Positions 36,487-46,430 of a stretch of 64,000 bases of DNA are shown piece by piece. Position numbers and translations under genes: made by a program. The DNA is from Sphingomonas aurea. Lineage in GTDB: Bacteria > Pseudomonadota > Alphaproteobacteria > Sphingomonadales > Sphingomonadaceae. Below the pieces are notes generated by a model that made no database searches, was not told the DNA's origin, and saw only the letters and a list, made by a program, of their open reading frames with translations. The DNA lies in the NCBI RefSeq assembly GCF_030678875.1, contig NZ_JAUUDS010000001.1, positions 620,001 to 684,000 on the forward strand, written 5' to 3'. How positions within the stretch are numbered: the stretch's first letter is position 1; each line of letters begins with the position of its first letter.

Positions 36487-36918
36487 ATGGCTCTATACGA
36501 GCACGTGTTCCTTGCGCGCCAGGATCTGGCACAGGCGCAGGTGGACGCGCTGGCGGAAACCGCCACCAAGATCATCCAGGACAATCAGGGCCGCGTCGTC
36601 AAGACCGAGACCTGGGGCCTGCGGTCGCTGGCGTATCGCATCGCCAAGAACCGCAAGGCGCACTACGTGATGCTCGAGATCGACGCGCCGGCCGGCGTGG
36701 TCGCCGAGCTGGAGCGCCAGACCCAGATCAACGAGGACGTGATCCGCTTCATGACCGTCAAGGTCGACGAACTGGAGCAGGGCCCCTCGGCGATGATGCG
36801 CAAGCAGGAGCGTGACCGCGAGCGTCGCGGCGATCGCGAGGGTGGCCGTGACGGCGCGCCGCGTGGTGACCGCGCCGATCGTGCGCCCCGTCGTGACCGT
36901 GAAGAGGAGGCCGCATAA
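36487..36918 (+). CDS. rpsF: 30S ribosomal protein S6
   Basis: 143 residues. The S6 domain is at about 1-95 ([14 protein letters not shown], the [19 protein letters not shown] core strand and DEDVIRF-like [12 protein letters not shown]). A 45-residue tail of alternating Arg, Asp, Glu and Gly follows, longer than the E. coli tail. S6 binds 16S rRNA with S18. An AAGGTAAGAC ribosome binding site precedes the ATG. The stop overlaps the rpsR start (TAATG). Confidence 0.98.
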   Translation: MALYEHVFLARQDLAQAQVDALAETATKIIQDNQGRVVKTETWGLRSLAYRIAKNRKAHYVMLEIDAPAGVVAELERQTQINEDVIRFMTVKVDELEQGPSAMMRKQERDRERRGDREGGRDGAPRGDRADRAPRRDREEEAA

Positions 36919-37142
36919 TGGCTCGCCCGTTTTTCCGCCGCCGCAAGAGCTGCCCCTTCTCCGCGAAGGACGCCCCCCGGATCGACTATAAGGACGTCCG
37001 CCTGCTGCAGGGCTTCGTGTCCGAGCGTGGCAAGATCGTGCCGTCGCGCATCACCTCGGTGAGTGCGAAGAAGCAGCGCGAGCTCGCCCAGGCGATCAAG
37101 CGCGCCCGTCACCTGGGCCTGCTGCCCTACGTCGTTAAGTAA
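36918..37142 (+). CDS. rpsR: 30S ribosomal protein S18
   Basis: 74 residues. Typical start [13 protein letters not shown], then [24 protein letters not shown] and [21 protein letters not shown]. Forms a heterodimer with S6 on the 30S platform. Overlaps rpsF by one base and is 12 bases before rplI. Confidence 0.98.
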   Translation: MARPFFRRRKSCPFSAKDAPRIDYKDVRLLQGFVSERGKIVPSRITSVSAKKQRELAQAIKRARHLGLLPYVVK

Positions 37143-37154
37143 GGAGTCCGGACA

Positions 37155-37742
37155 ATGGACGTCATTCTGCTGGAGCGCGTCGAGAAGCTCGGCGTCATCG
37201 GCGACGTGGTCACGGTGAAGGACGGGTTCGCCCGCAACTTCCTGCTGCCGCGCAAGAAGGCGCTGCGCGCCAACGAAGCCAACAAGAAGGTGTTCGAATC
37301 GAACCGCGCGCGGATCGAGAGCGACAACGCCAATCGTCGTGGCGAGGCCGAGAAGGACGCGGGCTCGTTCAAGGACGCGTCGGTCACCCTGATCCGTCAG
37401 GCGTCGAACACCGGCCAGCTCTACGGCTCGGTCGCGGTGCGCGACCTGGTCGAGGCGCTGGAAGCGTCGAAGCACAAGGTCACGAAGTCGCAGATCATCC
37501 TGGACAAGCCGATCAAGTCGATCGGCGTGTACGAGGTCAAGGTCGCGCTGCACCCGGAAGTGTCGGTGACCGTCAAGGTCAACGTCGCCCGCTCGCCCGA
37601 AGAGGCCGAGATGCAGGCGTCGGGCGTCGATGTCATGGCTTCGATGTTCGAGCGTGACGAGGCCGGCTTCACCGAGGACTATGACCCCAATGCAGAGCCC
37701 GGCGCCACCGCCGAGGTTCAGCCGGAGGAAGCGCAGGGCTGA
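37155..37742 (+). CDS. rplI: 50S ribosomal protein L9
   Basis: 195 residues. The N-terminal domain begins MDVILLERVEKLGVIGDVVTVKDGF with the RNLLPRKKA-like FLLPRKKALRAN; a connecting helix and a C-terminal domain follow. The acidic extension after about residue 150 (DEAGFTEDYDPNAEPG) is longer than in E. coli and common in alphaproteobacteria. Last gene of the S6-S18-L9 operon, closed by a strong terminator. Confidence 0.98.
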   Translation: MDVILLERVEKLGVIGDVVTVKDGFARNFLLPRKKALRANEANKKVFESNRARIESDNANRRGEAEKDAGSFKDASVTLIRQASNTGQLYGSVAVRDLVEALEASKHKVTKSQIILDKPIKSIGVYEVKVALHPEVSVTVKVNVARSPEEAEMQASGVDVMASMFERDEAGFTEDYDPNAEPGATAEVQPEEAQG

Positions 37743-37766
37743 TCGCCTGCGCCAAAGCCGCACAGC

Positions 37767-37805
37767 AAAAGGCCGCCCGGAACGGATCCGGGCGGCCTTT
37801 TTTGT
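37767..37805 (+). terminator. Rho-independent terminator of rpsF-rpsR-rplI
   Basis: A perfect 11-base stem GGCCGCCCGGA/TCCGGGCGGCC with a five-base loop, preceded by AAAA and followed by six or more T. The A-run could also serve the other strand. Confidence 0.92.
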
Positions 37806-37867
37806 TTTGCGGGCTAAAGGAAGGCCGCGACTTCTCGGTCGACCTGATCGTCGGCCGTCAGCCGATA

Positions 37868-37945
37868 TCAGGGACAGGTCACGCACGCTCCGATAACCGC
37901 AGCCAGCGGTATGAGGGCGAGAACGACGGGAAAGATTTGCTTCAT
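37868..37945 (-). CDS. Tiny lipoprotein-like peptide
   Basis: 25 residues starting MKQIFPVVLALIPLAAVIGAC and ending four residues later. A charged start, hydrophobic stretch and a Cys after IGA look like a lipoprotein signal, leaving almost no mature peptide, in the manner of entericidin-type peptides. AGTAGG lies about ten bases before the ATG. Very short, so chance cannot be excluded. It occupies the otherwise empty gap 37806-38081. Confidence 0.4.
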   Translation of the reverse strand: MKQIFPVVLALIPLAAVIGACVTCP

Positions 37946-38081
37946 CGCGGCACCTACTCGAACATGAGCCTTCGTTCACACAATGCACGCCGCAGCCGAA
38001 AGGTTGCCGCGATATGAACGAGTCTCTGCCGCGACGTGTCCCTTAACTGGACGGCAACGGATTGGCTGATACGCGCACGCC

Positions 38082-38480
38082 ATGTTTCATCCTTCCTATT
38101 CAGTTAGTTGCGATGCTGCGCGGAACTTGATCGCGATCAGTCTGGGCGGCTTCTTCACGGTAGCGGACGTCGAGGCATTTGGTCGCGAGCTGGCGGCGCA
38201 GCGCAGGCTTCTGCGCTGCGCGCGCAACCAGCACCTGACCCTTTGCGACGTGTCCGCGATGAAGATCCAGACTCAGGAAGTGGTCGCCGCCTTCGCTGCC
38301 CTTGCCGGTGATCCGGCCGGCCAGTCGCGGCGGATGGCGATGATCGTGGGATCCTCCCTCGCGCGCCTCCAGACGCAACGCGTCGCCTCGCGCGACGCGA
38401 CCGCGATGTTCCGTGACGCCGCCTCGGCCGAGGATTGGCTGTTCGAGGAGGAGCGGCCGGCCTTACGCCTTCGCGCCTGA
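38082..38480 (+). CDS. STAS-like hypothetical protein
   Basis: 132 residues. Layout resembles the product of 31035: MFHPSYSVSCDAARNLIAISLGGFFTVADV, a central LTLCDVSAMKIQTQEVVAAF strand-helix, SLARLQTQRVA, and FRDAASAEDWLFEEE at the end. The order suggests a SpoIIAA/STAS-like fold used for protein-protein signalling; no catalytic residues are seen. There is no clear ribosome binding site. It is convergent with mutL, separated by one base between stops. Confidence 0.65.
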   Translation: MFHPSYSVSCDAARNLIAISLGGFFTVADVEAFGRELAAQRRLLRCARNQHLTLCDVSAMKIQTQEVVAAFAALAGDPAGQSRRMAMIVGSSLARLQTQRVASRDATAMFRDAASAEDWLFEEERPALRLRA

Positions 38481-38481
38481 C

Positions 38482-40242
38482 CTAACGCCGACCGAACAGC
38501 CGCTCGATATCGGCATGGGCCAGCTTCACCCAGGTCGGCCGGCCGTGATTGCACTGGCCCGAATGCGGCGTCGCCTCCATCTCGCGGAGCAGGGCGTTCA
38601 TCTCGGCGACCGACAATATGCGTCCTGCCCTCACCGATCCGTGACACGCCATCGTCGCCGCGACATGATCGAGCCGCTCGCGCAGGCTCAGGGCCTCGTC
38701 GAACGCCGCCAGTTCGTCCGCCAGGTCGCCGATCAGTCCGCGCGGGTCGCTCTGGCCGAGTAGCGCGGGCGTCGCGCGGACCAGCATCGCCCTGGGGCCG
38801 AAGCGCTCCAGCTCCAACCCGAACTCCGCCAGTTCTCCGGCGCGTGCCTCCAGCCGATCGCACGCCGGCTCGTCCAGCTCGACCACCTCGGGCAGCAGCA
38901 GCGCCTGCGCCGCGACCCGCCCGCCGGCAAGCGCCGCCCGCATCCGTTCCAGTACCAGCCGCTCGTGCGCGGCGTGCTGGTCGACCAGCACCAGCCCGTC
39001 CTCCGCCTCGGCGACGACATAGGTTTTCGCCACCTGCCCGCGTGCCACGCCGAGCGGATAGCCGGCCTGATCCGGCGGGGGTGCCCAGGCCGGCTCGGCG
39101 CGCGCCAGTGGCGGCGGCGCGGCAAAGCCCTGGCGCCGGTCGAACAATGACGTCCGCGGATCGGCGACCGGTTCGTGCCAGATCGGCTCCACCATCGGCC
39201 CGATCGGCTCCGCCTGCCACCGCGTCAGCGCATCCTCCGTGGGTCGCTGCACGGACCGATGACCCGCCGCATCCAGCGCGCGGCGCAACCCGGACACGAT
39301 CAACCCGCGCACCAGCGCCGGATCGCGAAACCGTACCTCGGTCTTGGCGGGATGGACGTTCACGTCGACATCGCCGCTCGGCAGGTCGAGGAACAGCGCC
39401 ACCACCGCGTGCCGGTCGCGCGGCATCATCTCGGCATAGGCGCCGCGGATCGCGCCGATCAGCAACCGGTCCTTCACCGGACGGCCGTTGACGAACAGAT
39501 ACTGGTGGTCGGCGACGCCGCGGTGGAAGGTCGGCAGCCCGGCGACGCCGCCCAGCACCATGTCTTCGCGTACCCAGTCGACCGGCACCGCATTGTCGGC
39601 GAGCGACCGGTCGGTCAGCGCGGCGACCCGCGCCGGCCGGTCCTCGCCGCCTGACACCGTCAGCACCCGCCGGCCGTCATGCTCGACCGCGAAGCCGATG
39701 TCCGGCCGCGCCATGGCGAGGCGTCGCACCACGTCGAGGCAGGCGGCATATTCGGCGCGCGGGCTGCGCAGGAACTTGCGGCGTGCCGGGACGCGGGCGA
39801 ACAGCGCCTCCACGACGATGCGCGTGCCCGGCGGCAGCGCGGCCGGCCCCTCGTCGGCGAGCACGCCATTGTCGACCACGCGTCGCCAGCCATCGCGGCC
39901 AGCCGGCCGGCTTTCCACCGTCAGCCGTGCCACGCTGGCGATCGAGGGCAACGCCTCGCCCCGGAACCCCAGTGTCGCAACCGATTCGATCGCCTCATCA
40001 GGAAGCTTGGAGGTGCAGTGCCGCTCCAGCGCCAGCGCCATCTCGTCCGGCGCCATGCCGCAGCCGTCGTCGACCACCTCGATCCGGTCGAGTCCACCGC
40101 CGCCCAGCGTTACCGCGATCCGCGTCGCGCCCGCGTCGACGGCGTTCTCGACCAGTTCCTTCAACGCGCTGGCGGGCCTTTCGACCACTTCACCGGCAGC
40201 GATGCGGTTGACCAGATGCTCGGGCAGTCGGCGTATTGACAC
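38482..40242 (-). CDS. mutL: DNA mismatch repair protein MutL
   Basis: 586 residues from a GTG (MSIRRLPEHLVNRIAAGEVV) at 40242; the frame stays open 414 codons further, antisense to mreB, and is rejected. GHKL ATPase motifs are ELVENAVDAGATRI (about 30-43), DDGCGM and GFRGEAL. A Pro-rich linker leads to the C-terminal dimer domain, which has the endonuclease motif DQHAAHERLVLE and a C-terminal CNHGRPT, so this is a nicking MutL of the type found where Dam/MutH is absent. mutS is not in the window. Confidence 0.96.
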   Translation of the reverse strand: MSIRRLPEHLVNRIAAGEVVERPASALKELVENAVDAGATRIAVTLGGGGLDRIEVVDDGCGMAPDEMALALERHCTSKLPDEAIESVATLGFRGEALPSIASVARLTVESRPAGRDGWRRVVDNGVLADEGPAALPPGTRIVVEALFARVPARRKFLRSPRAEYAACLDVVRRLAMARPDIGFAVEHDGRRVLTVSGGEDRPARVAALTDRSLADNAVPVDWVREDMVLGGVAGLPTFHRGVADHQYLFVNGRPVKDRLLIGAIRGAYAEMMPRDRHAVVALFLDLPSGDVDVNVHPAKTEVRFRDPALVRGLIVSGLRRALDAAGHRSVQRPTEDALTRWQAEPIGPMVEPIWHEPVADPRTSLFDRRQGFAAPPPLARAEPAWAPPPDQAGYPLGVARGQVAKTYVVAEAEDGLVLVDQHAAHERLVLERMRAALAGGRVAAQALLLPEVVELDEPACDRLEARAGELAEFGLELERFGPRAMLVRATPALLGQSDPRGLIGDLADELAAFDEALSLRERLDHVAATMACHGSVRAGRILSVAEMNALLREMEATPHSGQCNHGRPTWVKLAHADIERLFGRR

Positions 40243-40293
40243 GCCGGTTGCTCTAGACCAAGCCAAGCCGTCCCGCGACCCCGCTAACCATGA

Positions 40294-41430
<1,137 letters not shown>

Positions 41431-41471
41431 CCGGCCACAGACTGACCTCCAGCCCACAGGGGACGGCGCGC

Positions 41472-42356
41472 ATGGCGCCAGCACGCGACCGCCGCACGGG
41501 ATTTTCGCGGCGGCGGCAATATAGTCTGTTCATCGGCTACGTGCTCGCAGTGGCGTGCGCGGTGGTCGGCGCAGTGCTGCTCGTCGCCAGCGCGGTGAAC
41601 CCGCCGCTGTTCGCCGGCCTGCGCATGGGGCTGGCCGGTGTCACCGCGCCCGTCTCGTCGGTGCTGATGACGGTGCGCGATGGCGCGGCGGCCGTGCCGG
41701 AGTGGTTCAACGGCTGGGCCTTCGCCCATGCCGAGAATGCCGCGATGCGCCGCGACCTCGCCGCCGCGCGTCCGCTGCTGATGCGTGCGCGGGTGATCGC
41801 ATACGAGAATAATCGGCTGCGCGCGCTGCTCGCTCTGCGGGAGCGCTCGGCCGCGCCGGTCGTCACCGCGCGGCTGGTCAGCTCCAGCGCCTCGAGCGGC
41901 CGCCGCTTCGCGCTGCTCGACGCCGGGCGGTTCAGCGGCGTGCGTCCCGGCATGCCGGTGCGTGGCCCCGAGGGACTGGTCGGTCGGGTGATCGAAACCG
42001 GACCCAATGCCGCCCGCGTCCTGCTGCTGACCGACGCCGACAGCGTCGTGCCCGTCCGCCGCGCGCGGGACGGGCTGGCGGCGATCGCGGCGGGGCGGGC
42101 CGATGGCTCGGTCGAGATCCGCTCGGTCAATGCCACCAATGTACGCTTCGGCACGGGCGACGTCTTCGTCACCACGGGCACGGGCGGCCTCTATACGCCG
42201 GGTATCCCGGTCGCGCGGGTCGTCGCCAACGCGACCGACACCGCGCTGGCACGCCCCTTCGCGCAGCCCGACGCGCTCGACTATGCGCTGGTCGAGCAGG
42301 CGTTCATGCCGATGCCGCCGCCCCTCGCCCCCACCGCGCCGGCGGCGGCACCGTGA
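41472..42356 (+). CDS. mreC: Rod shape-determining protein MreC
   Basis: 294 residues. One N-terminal membrane helix (about 18-42), a coiled-coil (about 85-118, ENAAMRRDLAAARPLLMRAR), and the periplasmic beta-barrel domain with GVRPGMPVRGPEGLVGRVIE and LLLTDADSVVPV. It links MreB to PBP2 in the periplasm. Pro/Ala-rich tail. The stop overlaps mreD by four bases. Confidence 0.95.
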   Translation: MAPARDRRTGFSRRRQYSLFIGYVLAVACAVVGAVLLVASAVNPPLFAGLRMGLAGVTAPVSSVLMTVRDGAAAVPEWFNGWAFAHAENAAMRRDLAAARPLLMRARVIAYENNRLRALLALRERSAAPVVTARLVSSSASSGRRFALLDAGRFSGVRPGMPVRGPEGLVGRVIETGPNAARVLLLTDADSVVPVRRARDGLAAIAAGRADGSVEIRSVNATNVRFGTGDVFVTTGTGGLYTPGIPVARVVANATDTALARPFAQPDALDYALVEQAFMPMPPPLAPTAPAAAP

Positions 42357-42865
42357 GCGCGGGCGACGCCGATCCCTTCGCGCTGGCCCTTCCGGCCGGG
42401 CGCGCCCGCGCGCTGCCCTGGATGACGGTGGTGGCAGGATCGCTCGTCACCATCGTGCCGGTGATCGCGACGGTGCCGATCCTGCCGCCGTTCGGGCTGC
42501 TGATGCTGCTGACCTGGCGCCTGCTCGCGCGGTTCGCGCTTCGGCCCTGGGCAGCGGCGCCGCTCGGCTTCCTCGACGACCTGCTCAGCGGCCAGCCGCT
42601 CGGCTCGGCGGTGCTGCTCTGGTCGCTCTGCTACATGGCGATCGACCTGATCGAGCGGCGCATGATCCTGCGCGATTTCTGGCAGGACTGGCTGATCGCC
42701 AGCGGTGCCATCCTGTTCTGCCTGGCGGGCGGGCGCGTGCTGGCGCTGCCGGTCGGCGCGCCGGTCGACGGTGCGTTGCTGGTGCAGGCCGGCTCGACCA
42801 TCCTCCTCTTCCCGCTGGCCGCGCGGCTGGTCGCCTGGATCGACCGCAAGCGCGGACTGGCGTAA
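42353..42865 (+). CDS. mreD: Rod shape-determining protein MreD
   Basis: 170 residues, five or so membrane helices, with the family-type LGFLDDLLSGQPLGSAVLLW. GTG start overlapping the mreC stop (GTGA). Partner of MreC in the inner membrane. Confidence 0.9.
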   Translation: MSAGDADPFALALPAGRARALPWMTVVAGSLVTIVPVIATVPILPPFGLLMLLTWRLLARFALRPWAAAPLGFLDDLLSGQPLGSAVLLWSLCYMAIDLIERRMILRDFWQDWLIASGAILFCLAGGRVLALPVGAPVDGALLVQAGSTILLFPLAARLVAWIDRKRGLA

Positions 42866-42875
42866 CGGGGCCGGC

Positions 42876-44954
42876 ATGAGGCGTCCGCCCAAAACCGTCA
42901 CGCCCGCGATGCAGGCGTACAGCTTCTCGCGCCGTGCCTGGCTGCTCGGCGCGGGCACGGTCGGCATGGGCGGCCTGTTGTCGGGCCGCATGGCATGGCT
43001 GTCGATCGCCGAGAACGCGCGCTACAATTCGTTGGCCGAGAGCAACCGCGTCAACGCCACGCTGGTGCCGCCCCGCCGCGGCTGGCTGGTCGACCGGCAT
43101 GGCCAGCCGATCGCCAACAACCGCACCGATTTCCGCGTCGACATCATCCCCGACCGGCTGCGCGATAACGATCGCGTCCTGCGCCTGCTCGGCCAGCTCC
43201 TCCGCCTGCCGCCCGAAGAGGTGGAGCGGGTCCGCATCGACCTCGATCGCGCCGCCGGATTCCAGCCGGTGCAGGTCGCCGAGAACCTGGATTGGGAGCG
43301 GTTCGCCGCGGTCAGCGTCCGCCTGCCCGAGCTGCCCGGCGTCCAGCCGACGCGCGGCTTCGCGCGCCACTATCCCGCCGGCGCCGCGGTCGCGCACCTG
43401 ACCGGCTATGTCGGTGCGCCGACCGCCGAGCAGTTCAAGGAAACCCGCGACCCCCTGCTCGTCACTCCCGGCTTCAAGCTGGGCAAGGACGGACTCGAAA
43501 AGGCGCTGGAGCAGCATCTGCGCGGTCAGGCCGGCGCCAAGCGCGTAGAGGTGACCGCGCGCGGCAAGCTGGTCGCCGAACTCGCCACCCGCCCCGACGT
43601 GCCCGGCAAGAATGCGCGGCTGACGATCGATGCCGGCTTGCAGGAATATGCCGCCCGCCGGCTCGGCACCAATTCGGGCTCGGCGGTCGTCCTCGACTGC
43701 CGCACCGGCGAGATGCTGTGCATGGTGTCGATGCCGGCCTACGACCCCAACAGCTTTTCCGACGGAATCAGCCATCTGGAATGGCAGATGCTGTCCGATG
43801 ACGACCATGTGCCGCTGATGAACAAGGTGACGCAGGGCCTCTATCCGCCCGGCTCCACCGTCAAGCCGATGAACACGCTGGCGCTGATGGCGGCCGGCGT
43901 CGCCCCGACCGACCGGGTGCTGTGCACCGGTGCGCTGCGTGTCGGCACCGGCGTGTTCCACTGTCACAAGCGCGGCGGTCACGGCGCGGTCGACATGAAG
44001 ACCGCAGTCGCCCAGTCGTGCGACATCTATTTCTACGAGATGATCCGGCGCATGGGTTATGACCGGATCGCTCCCGTCGCGCGCGAACTGGGGCTGGGGC
44101 AGAAGTTCGAACTGCCCTTCTCCACCCAGCGTTATGGCACCGTGCCCGACAGCGCTTGGAAGCTGCGCAAGTACAAGGATCGCTGGACCGTCGCCGACGG
44201 GCTGAACGCCTCGATCGGTCAGGGTTACGTGCTCGCCAATCCCCTTCAGCTCGCGGTGATGGCAGCGCGCATCGCCTCGGGCCGCGCGCTCCAGCCCAGC
44301 ATCCTCGCCGACCGGGTCCACCGCGACGCGCCCGCCCTGCCCTTCGATTCCGAACAGTTGCAGCACGTCCGCGACTCGATGTGGGCGGTCGTCAATGGCG
44401 GCGGCACGGGTGCGGCGGCCCGGCTGCTGGTACCGGGCATGAGCATCGCCGCGAAAACCGGGACCGCGCAGGTCCGCCGCATTACCATGGCGGAGCGGCG
44501 CGGCGGCGTGCTGAAGAACGGGCAGCTGCCGTTCAAGCTGCGCGACCACGCGCTGTTCGTCTGCTTCGCGCCGGCCGAGAATCCGCGCTACGCCGCCGGC
44601 ATCGTGCTGGAACATAACGGCCACACCGTCCGCAACCTCGATACGCCGATGATCGGGCGCGACATCATGACCTATCTGCTCGACCGCGATCGCGCGCTTG
44701 CCAGCCTGGCGGAGGTCGAGCCTACCTGGGGCGGCGACATCACCACGCGCATGGCGGCGCAGGCCGCCGCCTATCGCGCCGCGCGCAACCCCGCCCCCGC
44801 CGCCGCCGCGACCAAGACGGACGGCGTCGTGCCGAGCGACGCGCCGGCGGTCGAAGCCGCCACCTCGCTCGCCAACCAGACCCAGGCCGCGCTCGCCGAG
44901 GCGCCGGCCGCCGACACCCCCGCCGCCGAAGGCACGACGGAGCGTACGCCATGA
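42876..44954 (+). CDS. mrdA: Penicillin-binding protein 2 (peptidoglycan transpeptidase)
   Basis: 692 residues from MRRPPKTVTPAMQAYSFSRR at 42876. One N-terminal membrane helix (about 22-42) and a pedestal domain with VPPRRGWLVDRHGQPIANN, then the transpeptidase domain with SxxK nucleophile Ser327 (GSTVK), SCD as the SxN triad and KTGTAQ. It crosslinks peptides for elongation with RodA. An Ala/Pro/Thr-rich tail of about 90 residues is unusual for the family. Its stop overlaps rodA (ATGA). Confidence 0.96.
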   Translation: MRRPPKTVTPAMQAYSFSRRAWLLGAGTVGMGGLLSGRMAWLSIAENARYNSLAESNRVNATLVPPRRGWLVDRHGQPIANNRTDFRVDIIPDRLRDNDRVLRLLGQLLRLPPEEVERVRIDLDRAAGFQPVQVAENLDWERFAAVSVRLPELPGVQPTRGFARHYPAGAAVAHLTGYVGAPTAEQFKETRDPLLVTPGFKLGKDGLEKALEQHLRGQAGAKRVEVTARGKLVAELATRPDVPGKNARLTIDAGLQEYAARRLGTNSGSAVVLDCRTGEMLCMVSMPAYDPNSFSDGISHLEWQMLSDDDHVPLMNKVTQGLYPPGSTVKPMNTLALMAAGVAPTDRVLCTGALRVGTGVFHCHKRGGHGAVDMKTAVAQSCDIYFYEMIRRMGYDRIAPVARELGLGQKFELPFSTQRYGTVPDSAWKLRKYKDRWTVADGLNASIGQGYVLANPLQLAVMAARIASGRALQPSILADRVHRDAPALPFDSEQLQHVRDSMWAVVNGGGTGAAARLLVPGMSIAAKTGTAQVRRITMAERRGGVLKNGQLPFKLRDHALFVCFAPAENPRYAAGIVLEHNGHTVRNLDTPMIGRDIMTYLLDRDRALASLAEVEPTWGGDITTRMAAQAAAYRAARNPAPAAAATKTDGVVPSDAPAVEAATSLANQTQAALAEAPAADTPAAEGTTERTP

Positions 44955-46060
44955 GCAGCCGTCTCGTCCCCGAACCGCTCGCGCAACTGCCCTGGCGCGT
45001 CCTCTTCCTGATCGCTGCGATCAGCGCATTCGGGGTGATGATGCTCTATTCCGCCGCGGGCGGCAGCGTGCGCCCCTGGGCATTGCCGCAGGGCATCCGC
45101 TTCTGCGTGTTCCTGGTCGGCGCGATCATCGTGTCGCGCGTGCCGGAGGACTGGTTTCGCAAGGGGGCGATGCCGGCCTATGTCGTCCTCCTGCTGATGC
45201 TGGTTGGCGTCGAGCTGCTCGGCCATGTGTCGGGCGGCAGCCAGCGGTGGCTCGACCTGGGCATCATCCGCCTGCAACCGTCCGAGTTCATGAAGCTGTC
45301 CATCGTGCTCGCCTGCGCGCGCTTCTACGAGCTGCTGCCCGCCGGGCAGACGCGGACCTTCGGCGCGGTGTGGCCCGCCGCCGCGCTGATCGGCATGGCC
45401 GCCGCCTTTGTCATGCTGCAGCCGGATCTCGGCACCGGGCTGATGATCTGCTCGGGCGGGGCGACGGTCATGTTCCTCGCCGGCATCCCGTTGCGTCTGT
45501 TCGTCGGCGGGGCGCTGGGCGTCGCGGTCGCGGCGCCGCTCGCGGTCAACTTCCTGCTCCACGACTATCAGCGCAACCGCATCCTCATCTTCCTCGATCC
45601 CGAGAGCGACCCGCTCGGCACCGGCTATCACATCAGCCAGTCGAAGATCGCGATCGGCTCCGGCGGCATCTGGGGCAAGGGCTTCCTCAACGGCACGCAG
45701 AGCCACCTCGACTATTTGCCAGAGGGGCATACCGACTTCGCTTTCGCCACCATGGCAGAGGAGTGGGGGCTGGTCGGGGGCGTGCTGCTGATCGCGGCCT
45801 ATATCCTGGTCGTGTTGTGGGGGCTGAACGTCGCCCAGCGATCGACCTCCCGCTTCGCCCAGCTGACCGCCGCCGGCCTGTCGATGACGCTGTTCTTCTA
45901 CGTCGCGATCAACCTGGCGATGGTGATGGGACTGGCGCCGGTGGTCGGCATCCCCCTGCCACTGTTCAGCAACGGCGGCTCCGCACAGATGACCGTTTTG
46001 CTCTGCCTCGGCATTCTGATGGCGATAGATCGGCAAAATCGGCGCCGCCCGGCCTGGTAG
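44951..46060 (+). CDS. rodA: Peptidoglycan glycosyltransferase RodA
   Basis: 369 residues, SEDS family, about ten membrane helices. FGVMMLYSAAGGS at the start, GGSQRWLDLGIIRLQPSEFMKL, LQPDLGTGLMI, and LPLFSNGGSAQM near the end. It polymerises lipid II for elongation with PBP2. The start overlaps mrdA. The operon ends here; the tRNA gene follows about 95 bases later. Confidence 0.97.
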   Translation: MSSRLVPEPLAQLPWRVLFLIAAISAFGVMMLYSAAGGSVRPWALPQGIRFCVFLVGAIIVSRVPEDWFRKGAMPAYVVLLLMLVGVELLGHVSGGSQRWLDLGIIRLQPSEFMKLSIVLACARFYELLPAGQTRTFGAVWPAAALIGMAAAFVMLQPDLGTGLMICSGGATVMFLAGIPLRLFVGGALGVAVAAPLAVNFLLHDYQRNRILIFLDPESDPLGTGYHISQSKIAIGSGGIWGKGFLNGTQSHLDYLPEGHTDFAFATMAEEWGLVGGVLLIAAYILVVLWGLNVAQRSTSRFAQLTAAGLSMTLFFYVAINLAMVMGLAPVVGIPLPLFSNGGSAQMTVLLCLGILMAIDRQNRRRPAW

Positions 46061-46155
46061 GCGAAAAAAGGGTTTGCATCCCCCGCCAGCGATGCTAATC
46101 GCGCGCCTCCCGACGAGGGGCTCGCCCACCAAGGCAGCCGCCGAAGCGACGGAAT

Positions 46156-46231
<76 letters not shown>

Positions 46232-46430
46232 TTCCTCACCGGAAACTCCTCGCCCCTCCGGGTTCGTCGATGTGAAACGCACCTGTCCGTCAACGCTGCT
46301 GCTCGCCGATAGCTCGCGCTGCGCTCGCCGACGGACTTCCGCCGCACCAGCTCTGCCTCGCCATTGCGCGAACGTCGCGCCGGAAATCGGCGCGACGCTC
46401 AGGATCAATCTTTCCTGGCAGATGACGAGC

